From contig JAGCCD010000028.1 of assembly GCA_017651785.1 (NCBI GenBank), forward strand, positions 1 through 11,929: 11,929 nt of DNA, read 5' to 3'. This DNA is from Bacteroidales bacterium. GTDB lineage: Bacteria > Bacteroidota > Bacteroidia > Bacteroidales > UBA932. The position numbers and the translations under genes were made by a program. Below, piece by piece: positions 1-6,492 of the stretch (the first letter of the stretch is position 1; every line of letters starts with the position of its first letter). The notes beneath the pieces were generated by a model. That model made no database searches. It was not told where the DNA came from and was given only the letters and a program-made list of their open reading frames with translations.

Positions 1-975
1 AATGAGGCGCTTGAGGCCAAAATGCTCTCCGGCGCCATAGAGAACGCCCAGAAGAAAGTAGAGGAGAACAACTTCGGCATACGTAAGCGCCTCCTTGAAT
101 ACGACGACGTGATGAACTATCAGCGTGAGGCAATCTACTCCCGCCGCCGCAACGCAATAAGCGGAGAGAAGGTAGAGATAGACCTCCAGAACATGATGGT
201 AGACTCCGCCTCCGTTTTCTTCGACCGCAACGAGAATCTCGGCCTCCAGGACTTCCGCGAGAGCCTTATGGCCCGCTTCTCCATAGATCTGGAGATGGAC
301 GAGGACGAGTACTCCCGCATCAGGAAGAACGATATGGTAGACCGCATCTGCGCAGAGATGCAGGCCACATACCGCCGCCGTATGGACGCCCTTGACGAAA
401 AGCTCTGGCCCATCGTGAAAGAGGTTTACGAGAAGCAGGGAAGCTTGTACCAGAACATCGCAATCCCCGTGTCCGACGGTCGCAAGACCCTCAACCTCTC
501 CGTAAATCTTGAGAAGGCCTACCAGACAGAGGGCAAGGAAATTTCCAAAACCCTCAGCAAGAACATCATCCTCTACCAGATAGACGAACACTGGAAGGAG
601 CACCTCCGCGAGATGGACGACCTCAAGCAGAGCGTCCAGAACGCGACCTACGAGCAGAAAGACCCCATCGTGGTCTACAAGCTCGAGAGCTACAACCTCT
701 TCTCCGACATGCTCGAGTCCCTCAACCAGGATGTGCTGTCATTCCTCTTCAGGGCCTTCGTGCCCCTGCAGGACCGCAGCACCCCTCCCCAGAGGGCGAT
801 GCAGCGTCGCACCGACATGTCCCAGATGAACGCCCGCCATCAGGACCTCAGCACCAACGGTGACCAGAAGTCCAACGCCCCCGTGAAAGTGGACAAGAGG
901 GTGGGCCGCAACGATCCCTGCCCCTGCGGCAGCGGCAAGAAATATAAGAACTGCCACGGCAAGGACCTGGCATAA
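1..975 (+). CDS. secA: Protein translocase ATPase SecA, C-terminal part (5' end outside window)
   Basis: The reading frame is open from the first base, so the gene begins upstream and only the last 324 residues are here. SecA is the ATP-driven motor that pushes unfolded preproteins through SecYEG. The visible part starts near the end of the second nucleotide-binding domain, with the conserved stretch ending NFGIRKRLLEYDDV. It continues through the helical wing and scaffold region, where IDEHWKEHLREMDDL and YEQKDP are recognisable around residues 195-225. A basic, polar linker of about 50 residues follows. The protein ends in the SEC-C zinc motif CPCGSGKKYKNCHG, with ligands Cys307, Cys309, Cys318 and His319 of the visible part; in the family this motif binds SecB or ribosomes. 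I see no break or frameshift. The bactofilin gene follows after 12 bases and may be co-transcribed. SecA would also export the pilus lipoproteins encoded downstream. Confidence 0.97.
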   Translation, partial: NEALEAKMLSGAIENAQKKVEENNFGIRKRLLEYDDVMNYQREAIYSRRRNAISGEKVEIDLQNMMVDSASVFFDRNENLGLQDFRESLMARFSIDLEMDEDEYSRIRKNDMVDRICAEMQATYRRRMDALDEKLWPIVKEVYEKQGSLYQNIAIPVSDGRKTLNLSVNLEKAYQTEGKEISKTLSKNIILYQIDEHWKEHLREMDDLKQSVQNATYEQKDPIVVYKLESYNLFSDMLESLNQDVLSFLFRAFVPLQDRSTPPQRAMQRRTDMSQMNARHQDLSTNGDQKSNAPVKVDKRVGRNDPCPCGSGKKYKNCHGKDLA

Positions 976-987
976 TACCACTGAACC

Positions 988-1410
988 ATGACAATCTCTA
1001 AAGTACCCGATCCCCAGCAGCTTGACGTAAACGCCATAAGCCGCATATCAGAGGGCACGTGCATCCAGGGAGAATTCAGCTCCATGACCGACATCCGCGT
1101 AGACGGTACGGTGAACGGCAAGATGTTCTCTTCCGGACGCATCGTGGTGGGAGAGAAAGCCAGGATAGAAGGCTCCCTCTTCTGCAGCGACCTCGACCTC
1201 TGGGGCGAAGTGACGGGAGACATATTCGTGAAGAACCTCCTGTCCCTCAAGAGCTCAGCTACCGTAGAGGGCAATCTGCACGTCCGCAGGCTCCAGGTAG
1301 AAGTGGGCGCCACCCTTAACGGCACCTGCAAGATGATCACCGAGGAAGAGTTCGACGAGACCGTCGCCAAGCTCGCCTCAGAGCCTGTGCAGGTTGAAGA
1401 TCTTGACTGA
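988..1410 (+). CDS. Bactofilin (polymer-forming cytoskeletal protein, DUF583)
   Basis: This 140-residue protein has the bactofilin pattern: a short N-terminal tail (about residues 1-20), a repetitive core rich in Gly, Val and Ile (about 20-115), and an acidic C-terminal tail. Core repeats with the right-handed beta-helix rhythm include IRVDGTVNGKMFSSGRIVVG, ARIEGSLFCSDLDLWGEVTG and ATVEGNLHVRRLQVEVGATL. Bactofilins polymerise without nucleotide into filaments that place cell-wall or envelope proteins. No membrane segment is visible. The start ATG lies 12 bases after the secA stop, with no terminator between them, so read-through from secA is plausible. No Shine-Dalgarno sequence is obvious, which is normal in Bacteroidota. 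The last 33 bases overlap the 3' end of a convergent minus-strand gene. The family call is firm; the cellular role here is inferred. Confidence 0.92.
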   Translation: MTISKVPDPQQLDVNAISRISEGTCIQGEFSSMTDIRVDGTVNGKMFSSGRIVVGEKARIEGSLFCSDLDLWGEVTGDIFVKNLLSLKSSATVEGNLHVRRLQVEVGATLNGTCKMITEEEFDETVAKLASEPVQVEDLD

Positions 1411-1749
1411 GCTCTGGCTGTAGGCCAGATCGAAGCAGCGGTACACGATGTGCCGCCCCATTTTCTCCGCCTGGTGAGTTACCAGGCACGGGTCGAATCC
1501 CAACTGAGTCAGGCTGTCCAACGGGCAGCTTGACTGTTTTAGTTTAAGGAGGTCCTCCAGTATCTTGTAATTCTTCGCCAGCCCGTTGAGCGTGAGGCTG
1601 CGGGCGAGGCGTTTGCCCGTGCGTAAGTGCGAGTGCCAGGCGTTCCTGCATCCGGAACTGCAGAACTTCTTGTCCGGTCTGCCGTAGAGGATTTCTCCGC
1701 ATTCCAGGCAGTGGGGTATCGGGTCGTTGTCTTGGTCGTAGTTGTACAT
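1378..1749 (-). CDS. Small zinc-ribbon protein (DUF2116-like), function unknown
   Basis: The 123-residue product carries an N-terminal zinc ribbon, Cys14-x2-Cys17-x12-Cys30-x3-Cys34, in the context CLECGEILYGRPDKKFCSSG. Small proteins with this ribbon are common in Bacteroidota and are usually annotated as hypothetical or DUF2116-like. The rest looks helical (about residues 40-75) and ends in MGRHIVYRCFDLAYSQ, a tail I recall from the same family. I chose the ATG at 1749, which gives MYNYDQ and then the ribbon; an in-frame ATG at 1773 would add eight residues. The gene points toward the bactofilin gene and shares its last 33 bases with it. No partner or substrate can be read from the sequence. 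The ribbon may bind nucleic acid or protein, but that is inference. The conserved Cys pattern and clean frame argue against it being a shadow frame. Confidence 0.78.
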   Translation of the reverse strand: MYNYDQDNDPIPHCLECGEILYGRPDKKFCSSGCRNAWHSHLRTGKRLARSLTLNGLAKNYKILEDLLKLKQSSCPLDSLTQLGFDPCLVTHQAEKMGRHIVYRCFDLAYSQSSVKIFNLHRL

Positions 1750-1753
1750 AGCG

Positions 1754-1784
1754 CAAATATCGCCTCGCAGCACGGTAACGCAAT
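1754..1784 (-). promoter_or_regulatory. Possible promoter of the zinc-ribbon gene
   Basis: Read on the minus strand, ATTG (1784-1781) is followed after 19 bases by GATATTTG (1761-1754). This matches the Bacteroidota sigma consensus TTTG, 19-21 bases, TAnnTTTG, except for one base in each box. A start about 7 bases further on would fall at or next to the ATG at 1749, giving an almost leaderless message. That makes the call doubtful; the true promoter may lie further upstream. Confidence 0.25.
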
Positions 1785-2037
1785 GGAACAGAAAAAAACG
1801 TAAACGCCTTTCTGCGAATGTTTTAGGGTGCTCTCATTTCTTTCGGGAGCAAGAATTCCGTTTGCCTTAAAGAATTGCGGGCGCATTTCTTTCTTCCGGC
1901 CCCTTTTTCAGAAAGAATCGTAAAAAAGACGCCGCCCCGGCCCGGCGCTCCATTGCCGTTCCTGTCCAATGTCTTTCCTTTGCACTCGGGACGACGGCCC
2001 TCTGCGGCCCGGTGGCCCACTGGTTTAAACTTCAATT
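1785..2037. other. Intergenic stretch, no gene recognised
   Basis: Together with the preceding promoter candidate this forms about 300 bases without a convincing gene, between the zinc-ribbon gene and ssb. Frames that cross it have low-complexity Pro/Arg-rich translations and are not credible. Visible items are a ten-base direct repeat, CATTTCTTTC, at 1835-1844 and 1884-1893; the seven bases AAGAATT at 1851-1857 and 1870-1876; several A or T runs in the left half; and a GC-rich right half with repeated GGCC (about 1930-2020). It should hold the promoters of the divergent zinc-ribbon and ssb genes, but I cannot place an ssb promoter with both boxes. Confidence 0.5.
2009..2023 (+). repeat. Small inverted repeat (hairpin) upstream of ssb
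   Basis: CCGGTG and CACTGG can pair (six pairs, one of them G-T) around a three-base GCC loop. It sits 25 bases before the ssb ATG and is followed by TTTAAAC rather than a long T run, so it is a weak candidate terminator or leader hairpin. No function is established. Confidence 0.3.
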
Positions 2038-2048
2038 ATGAAAGACTG

Positions 2049-2396
2049 ATGGAACAAATCAACAGGATCGAGCTGCTCGGAATTGTGGGCAGCGTGCGTA
2101 CGCAGCAGATAGGCGAGCGGCGCATGTCAAAATTCACCATGGTCACCAACCGCGCCTACAAGAACAAGGAAGGCGCGCCGGTGATAGAAAGCACGTGGCA
2201 TAACGTAACGGCCTTCGAGGGCCGTCAGGTGCAGAATCTGGACCGTTTGGAGAAAGGCCGCCCCGTACACGTGTGGGGCCGGTTGCAGATTCAGCACTAT
2301 ACCGGCTTTGACGGCACGGAGCGTACGTCTGTGGACGTGCTCTGCTCGCGCCTTGAGTTTATCCGCAGGGAAGAAGAAGTAGTTTATGAAATGTAG
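2049..2396 (+). CDS. ssb: Single-stranded DNA-binding protein, short form without acidic tip
   Basis: The product is 115 residues and consists of little more than one OB fold: NRIELLGIVGSV opens the first strand, followed by KFTMVTNRAYKN and then ESTWHNVTAFEG (about residues 48-58), RPVHVWGRLQ (71-80) and the closing strand DVLCSRLEFI. These are typical SSB positions. SSB coats single-stranded DNA during replication and repair. The main bacterial SSB carries a long flexible tail with an acidic tip ending in Phe, which recruits partner enzymes; this protein stops at EEEVVYEM, so it is probably a secondary paralogue. The start at 2049 is chosen because homology begins there; an open frame reaching back to 1875 would add 58 low-complexity residues. 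The fimbrial gene starts 12 bases downstream. Confidence 0.9.
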   Translation: MEQINRIELLGIVGSVRTQQIGERRMSKFTMVTNRAYKNKEGAPVIESTWHNVTAFEGRQVQNLDRLEKGRPVHVWGRLQIQHYTGFDGTERTSVDVLCSRLEFIRREEEVVYEM

Positions 2397-2400
2397 GAGG
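2395..2400 (+). promoter_or_regulatory. Strong Shine-Dalgarno site for the fimbrillin gene
   Basis: AGGAGG overlaps the ssb stop codon TAG and lies eight bases before the ATG at 2409, a textbook distance. Strong Shine-Dalgarno sites are uncommon in Bacteroidota, and no other gene start in this window shows one as good. The placement suggests translation of the fimbrillin gene from an ssb-containing transcript. Confidence 0.55.
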
Positions 2401-2408
2401 AAATAATC

Positions 2409-3452
2409 ATGAAAAAAGCATTGTATTTTGTCGCCTTGGCAGGCGCAGCCATAGTATCATCTTGCAGCAAGGACATCTCTCCTTTGCCCCAAACCCCGTC
2501 AGCAGTGTCCCTGAAGGTCGACGTAGGCCTTGCGGGCACGCGAGCCCTGGTGGCCCCCGGAAGCTCGGCGGACCTTACCGCAAATACCGTCCAGGTGTTC
2601 GTGTTCAACTCGGACGGAACGCTGGACAAGGCCAGCGGCCTGGTTCCTTATGACTCGGTAATCGACCTTTCCGTCATACCCGGAAGCAAATCCGTCTGGG
2701 CGCTGGTGAATGCACCCGAGCTTGCCGGAATCACCACGGAAAACGCCCTTGTGACCAAACGCTCCCTGCTTGGAGACAACGCCCTGAATTCCCTCGTAAT
2801 GAGCGGCAGCAAGTCCGTCGAGGTGAGCGGGAGCACATCTGTCACGGTGATTGTCAAGCACATTGCCGCAAAGGTGGTGCTGGACAAGGTAACCCGCGCG
2901 TTTACAAACACTTACTACTCGGGCATCCCCCTCACCATCAAGCGAATCTATATGAGCAACGTGGCGGCGGACTGCGACTACGCCTGTGCTGGCACCCAGC
3001 CCACGGACTGGATATGCAAGATGGGCGAACTCGCCACGCCGGCCCAGCTTGGAGAACTGCTTCTGGACAATGTGGACGAAGCTCTTGCAGAAGGCTCCAG
3101 CTACAACACCGCGCATACCTTCTACGTCTATCCTAACCCCACGGTGGAAGATACGGACAATCTTGATGCGTGGGCTCCACGTATGACCCGTCTGGTGCTG
3201 GAATGCGACTACAACGGGCGCACCTGCTATTATCCAATCACCGTTCCCGGCTCCGCCTATATGGACGCCGGCGGCCTGTCACCTGTAATCGAACGCAATA
3301 AGGTCTATCACATCAGCGGCCTCACCCTCAAGCGCCCCGGCTCCGTGAGCCCCGAACAGGACGGCCCCGAGGTGAGTTCCGAGGTGGACTGCACCTTCAC
3401 CGTAACGGTGTCTGACTGGGAAGACGACATTATGTACAACGAAGTGTTCTGA
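2409..3452 (+). CDS. Fimbrillin-family (Mfa1/FimA-like) pilus lipoprotein
   Basis: The 347-residue protein begins with a lipoprotein signal peptide: a Lys-Lys start, a hydrophobic stretch, then VSSC with the lipidated cysteine at residue 19. After a short linker it has the GTRA site (Thr44-Arg45-Ala46). In Porphyromonas-type (type V) pili an arginine-specific protease cuts at such a site, freeing a groove for strand exchange. NTVQVFVFNSDGTL (59-72) and IVKHIAAKVVLDKV follow the usual fimbrillin pattern of N-terminal beta-sandwich strands. The C-terminus TFTVTVSDWEDD (329-340) resembles the terminal donor strand. Expected route: Sec export, lipidation, transfer to the outer membrane, cleavage and polymerisation. 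It is the first of three adjacent lipoprotein genes and is probably the main stalk subunit, though a minor subunit cannot be excluded. Confidence 0.8.
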   Translation: MKKALYFVALAGAAIVSSCSKDISPLPQTPSAVSLKVDVGLAGTRALVAPGSSADLTANTVQVFVFNSDGTLDKASGLVPYDSVIDLSVIPGSKSVWALVNAPELAGITTENALVTKRSLLGDNALNSLVMSGSKSVEVSGSTSVTVIVKHIAAKVVLDKVTRAFTNTYYSGIPLTIKRIYMSNVAADCDYACAGTQPTDWICKMGELATPAQLGELLLDNVDEALAEGSSYNTAHTFYVYPNPTVEDTDNLDAWAPRMTRLVLECDYNGRTCYYPITVPGSAYMDAGGLSPVIERNKVYHISGLTLKRPGSVSPEQDGPEVSSEVDCTFTVTVSDWEDDIMYNEVF

Positions 3453-3458
3453 TGACCC

Positions 3459-4229
3459 ATGGACAGGATTCTCTGCTTGATTCCGCTGATGCTCTCTCTG
3501 TGTTCGTGCTCCGTCAAGGAAGACCGCAGCGCGTGTCCCTGTGAGCTGTCCATACGCCCCTCAGAGCCCCTCAGGACCGAGGGCGGAGTGATTGTGAGCG
3601 TGATCCAGGACGGCTCCGTGGTCAAACAGGGGATGCTGACCCGCCAGGACTTCGAAAGCGGCAGATGCCGTATGACCGTTCCCCGCAGGGAGTCCGTCCT
3701 TACCGTGTTCACCGGGATTACCGATATGGACGCGGAAGGCGGACGCCTGCTGGGCATACGCTCCCTGCACGAGTGCGACGAGGTATACAGCTGTATGGAA
3801 CCGGCCGACCTTGACCGGGAACAGTACGACTGCACCGTAGTGCTTCACAAGAACTTCGCAAGGCTCGACCTCCTCGTGCTGGGTATGCCCGAGGGTGGCG
3901 AGCCCAGGGTGAGGGGCAGCGTGAACGGCTACGACCTTATGAATCTGGACCCGTGCAGGGGAGCCTTTGCCTGCGTTCCGGGCGAAGGCCTGGGAATGTG
4001 GAGCCTGAGGCTTCCGCGCCAAACGGACGACAGCCTCCTGATGGACATAGTCACGGAAGGCCGGAGCATAGGAACGGTTCCCGTGGGCAAGCTCATCGCC
4101 GCGTCCGGCTACAGCTTCGACAAGGAAGACCTGGACGATCTGTCCATAACGGTGGACCTGAGCGCGAGGGACGCGATGATACAGATTGCAGGATGGGAAC
4201 AGGGAGAGTCGTACAGCATTGATTTTTAG
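3459..4229 (+). CDS. FimB/Mfa2-family fimbrial anchor lipoprotein
   Basis: The 256-residue protein has a short signal peptide ending in the lipobox LCSC, with the probable lipidated cysteine at residue 17 (Cys15 is an alternative). It is followed by VKEDRSACPCELSI, the hallmark start of the FimB/Mfa2 (DUF1812) family, where a Lys-Glu-Asp segment and Cys-Pro follow the lipid cysteine. The C-terminus DAMIQIAGWEQGE also fits the family, which ends in a short strand with a Trp. In Porphyromonas, Mfa2 and FimB stay attached to the outer membrane, cap the pilus base and control fibre length. No GTRx-type cleavage site is evident after the lipobox, in line with an anchor rather than a stalk subunit. 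The ATG lies six bases after the fimbrillin stop, which is doubled as TGATGA. The next gene begins four bases downstream, so the three are surely one transcript. Confidence 0.83.
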   Translation: MDRILCLIPLMLSLCSCSVKEDRSACPCELSIRPSEPLRTEGGVIVSVIQDGSVVKQGMLTRQDFESGRCRMTVPRRESVLTVFTGITDMDAEGGRLLGIRSLHECDEVYSCMEPADLDREQYDCTVVLHKNFARLDLLVLGMPEGGEPRVRGSVNGYDLMNLDPCRGAFACVPGEGLGMWSLRLPRQTDDSLLMDIVTEGRSIGTVPVGKLIAASGYSFDKEDLDDLSITVDLSARDAMIQIAGWEQGESYSIDF

Positions 4230-4233
4230 CAAC

Positions 4234-6492
4234 ATGAGAAACATTGTCACAAGCATTGCCGCCGCTCTTGCGCTCCTCTCCTGCACGGTGGCGGAACCGG
4301 TTCCTGCAGGCGGTGGCGGAACGGCGGCAGTGCGCCTTGAAATAGGTGCGGGGACGCGCAGCAGCATCTCCGCTCCTGAGGATGCGATAAGCAGCCTCGA
4401 ACTGTATTTCTACCTTGACGGAGTCCTGGTCCCCGGGCTTACGGTGTCTATGGGCGGATGCACGGGCAACAGCCAGACGGTGGAGGTGTCCCTGGGTGTG
4501 GGACGCGAGTACCGCGTGGCGGCGTTTGCCAACTGCAGCCCCTCCGAGGCGCCTCAGACGTTCGACGCCCTTGCCGGCCTTCGCTACAGCTGCGACGGCA
4601 TAGGAGCCTGGGGCGGGGGACTCCCGATGGCGGGCCTTAAAAGCATCACCGTGACTTATCCTGCCGAGCCTGTGCAGATTCAGCTTACGAGGCTAGCAGC
4701 CAGGCTCAACCTGGGCATAGACACCTCTGGGCTCGAGCACGGAGGCATAGTGTTCAACTCTGTGAAAGTGAGACAGATGAACCGGGTGTGCCCGTTCTTC
4801 GGGCAAGGCGCCGCGGCGGCGGCCCCGGACGTGTGCGACGGTGATATCGCCACTGCGGCGGACATCCTTAACCTAAATGCCTCCGGCGGAGGAGAGTGGG
4901 TCGTCCCGTTCTACCTTCTGGAGAATATGCAGGGCAATCTGCTAGCCGGCAATACGGACCCCGACCTCAAGACTCCAGACGCAGTAAGCGCCGCGGGCGG
5001 CGACCCGTCGCTCTGCACATATCTGGAGATAGTGGGCGTGTACACGGACCGCTCCGGATTCCTTAAGGGGGAGCCGTTCACCACCCGCTTCTACCTGGGG
5101 CGCGACGCCGTCTCCAATTTTGACGTAGCACGCAACTGCCGCTACAATATCTGCCTGAAAATGAGCGACAAAGGGTGCTTGCGCAGCGACTGGAAAATAG
5201 AGAGCAACCTGGACGACAGGCGCCGGCTGAAGTTTACAGAGACCTCCGTGAGCGTAGAGGCGCCGGCGCAGGGAACCGTTACTCTGAACACCAACCTGTC
5301 CTATGCCGACGGAGACTACAGGTACACCATTTCCGGAGACACCGCTTTCTTTGACTTCATCCCCGGCGAGTCCGGATTCACCATCAAGCCCAGGGCCGAC
5401 ATAACCGCCCGCAAGACGGTGACCATAACTGCCGTTACCTGGGACGGCGCGATAAGCACGAGCTGCAGGGTGAGGGGCAATCCGGATCCGTCCAGGCTCA
5501 TAGAGATAATTGACTGGGACGGAGAGCTTTACGTGGGTCAGAAAAAGCCGTTCCTGCTCCGTGACCCCAGCGGCCGCAGCCTTGAGGGGCGTGTGGTGGT
5601 GCTGCCCAACAACCCCTGCCTCACGGCAGAAGGTTCAGGCGGCAACTGGGTGCTCTCCGGCCACTTTGCGGGCTACGACGCCATGGACCTTATGCTGGAC
5701 GGAGTGGTGATAACCCATCCAAGGGTGGCTGTGCTGTCTCCGCAGCTGGCGTTCCCGTCAGACCAGATCGTGCTCCCTATGGATGGCAGTCCGGTTGACA
5801 TCGGACCGTTCTTCTACCGCAACGACGGAACAAAGATTGAGTACTCCGAATTCGATCCGGAGCTTTTCGCCAGCTCCCTTGCCTTCACGCTCACCCGCAA
5901 CTGCCAGGGAAACTATGCCGGCCGCCGCTGGACCTCTTCCTCTACGCAGGGGAACGTGGCGGTGGAGCTGGAAGATTCCGGAATAGGCTATCAGACATAC
6001 ACCTGCAGGCTTGTACGCCTGTCCAACAGGGGTTTGACAATAGGGGAGAACTACGATTTCTCCGGCGGCAACGTGCCCATAGAGAGGCTTACGGCCACCG
6101 TCAACTTCAGCAATACAGGCGCCGGGTCCGATACGGCGGAGCTTTGCGTGTGCGACCCCTTCGGGTCTTCACGTTCACTTGGGTCTGCCGGTACGAATGC
6201 CGGATCGGCAAGTAACCATACCGTAACATTCAACAGCTCTGCGCCGTTCATCGTAGACGGCAGCAGCCCTGCCAATGCGTACGGCACGGCGGCGCAGGAT
6301 CCGGAGCATTACAGCATCCTTTTCCCGAGCAGGTATGCGGTGAGCGTAACGATGCTATACGGCACCTACGGCTCTGCTGCGCAGCCTCCGAGGTCGTTCC
6401 TGTTCAGGCCGGCAATGACGAATGCGGTGTCCGGCGAGTCATACGAATCGCTGTACACCTATTCGGCAACTTTTAATGTGACTTCAAATTGA
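4234..6492 (+). CDS. Large DUF4906-like fimbrial lipoprotein, possible pilus tip or accessory adhesin
   Basis: From the ATG at 4234 (four bases after the previous stop) the product has 752 residues. An in-frame ATG at 4186 is rejected because it would place 16 polar residues before the signal peptide. The lipobox LLSC gives a lipidated Cys17. The N-terminal part is fimbrillin-like: GTRSS around Arg42, AISSLELYFYLDG (51-63) and LTRLAARLNL (151-160). FYLLENMQG (226-234), CTYLEIVGVY (261-270), RFYLGRD (285-291) and VARN (298-301) match what I recall of DUF4906 proteins of Bacteroidales. Residues about 335-415 look like an Ig-type beta domain, and the last 300 residues are Ser/Gly/Asn-rich beta-type sequence that I cannot assign. 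A tip adhesin or accessory subunit is the natural reading in this cluster, but that is inference. The 3' end overlaps the convergent minus-strand gene by nine bases. Confidence 0.72.
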   Translation: MRNIVTSIAAALALLSCTVAEPVPAGGGGTAAVRLEIGAGTRSSISAPEDAISSLELYFYLDGVLVPGLTVSMGGCTGNSQTVEVSLGVGREYRVAAFANCSPSEAPQTFDALAGLRYSCDGIGAWGGGLPMAGLKSITVTYPAEPVQIQLTRLAARLNLGIDTSGLEHGGIVFNSVKVRQMNRVCPFFGQGAAAAAPDVCDGDIATAADILNLNASGGGEWVVPFYLLENMQGNLLAGNTDPDLKTPDAVSAAGGDPSLCTYLEIVGVYTDRSGFLKGEPFTTRFYLGRDAVSNFDVARNCRYNICLKMSDKGCLRSDWKIESNLDDRRRLKFTETSVSVEAPAQGTVTLNTNLSYADGDYRYTISGDTAFFDFIPGESGFTIKPRADITARKTVTITAVTWDGAISTSCRVRGNPDPSRLIEIIDWDGELYVGQKKPFLLRDPSGRSLEGRVVVLPNNPCLTAEGSGGNWVLSGHFAGYDAMDLMLDGVVITHPRVAVLSPQLAFPSDQIVLPMDGSPVDIGPFFYRNDGTKIEYSEFDPELFASSLAFTLTRNCQGNYAGRRWTSSSTQGNVAVELEDSGIGYQTYTCRLVRLSNRGLTIGENYDFSGGNVPIERLTATVNFSNTGAGSDTAELCVCDPFGSSRSLGSAGTNAGSASNHTVTFNSSAPFIVDGSSPANAYGTAAQDPEHYSILFPSRYAVSVTMLYGTYGSAAQPPRSFLFRPAMTNAVSGESYESLYTYSATFNVTSN

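Noticed and set aside
840..1370. Long minus-strand open frame opposite bactofilin and the secA end (176 codons)
   Set aside because: Its translation is Ser/Arg/Leu-rich with no domain, and it lies opposite two confidently identified genes; a shadow frame.
1884..1916. TTCTTTC / GAAAGAA inverted repeat
   Set aside because: Seven mostly A-T pairs with a 17-base loop; likely chance in an A/T-run region.
1875..2048. N-terminal extension of ssb from an upstream in-frame ATG
   Set aside because: The 58 extra residues are Pro/Arg-rich, unlike any SSB; homology begins exactly at the ATG at 2049.
2358..2387. Candidate promoter inside the end of ssb (TTTA, 18 bases, TAGTTTAT)
   Set aside because: Both boxes deviate from the Bacteroidota consensus and the spacing is short; not strong enough to call.
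2499..3116. Minus-strand open frame of 205 codons inside the fimbrillin gene
   Set aside because: Low-complexity shadow translation with no start context or motif.
3561..4367. Minus-strand open frame of 268 codons opposite the anchor lipoprotein gene
   Set aside because: No recognisable motif, His/Ala/Val-rich translation, and fully antisense to a gene with a clear lipobox and family signature.
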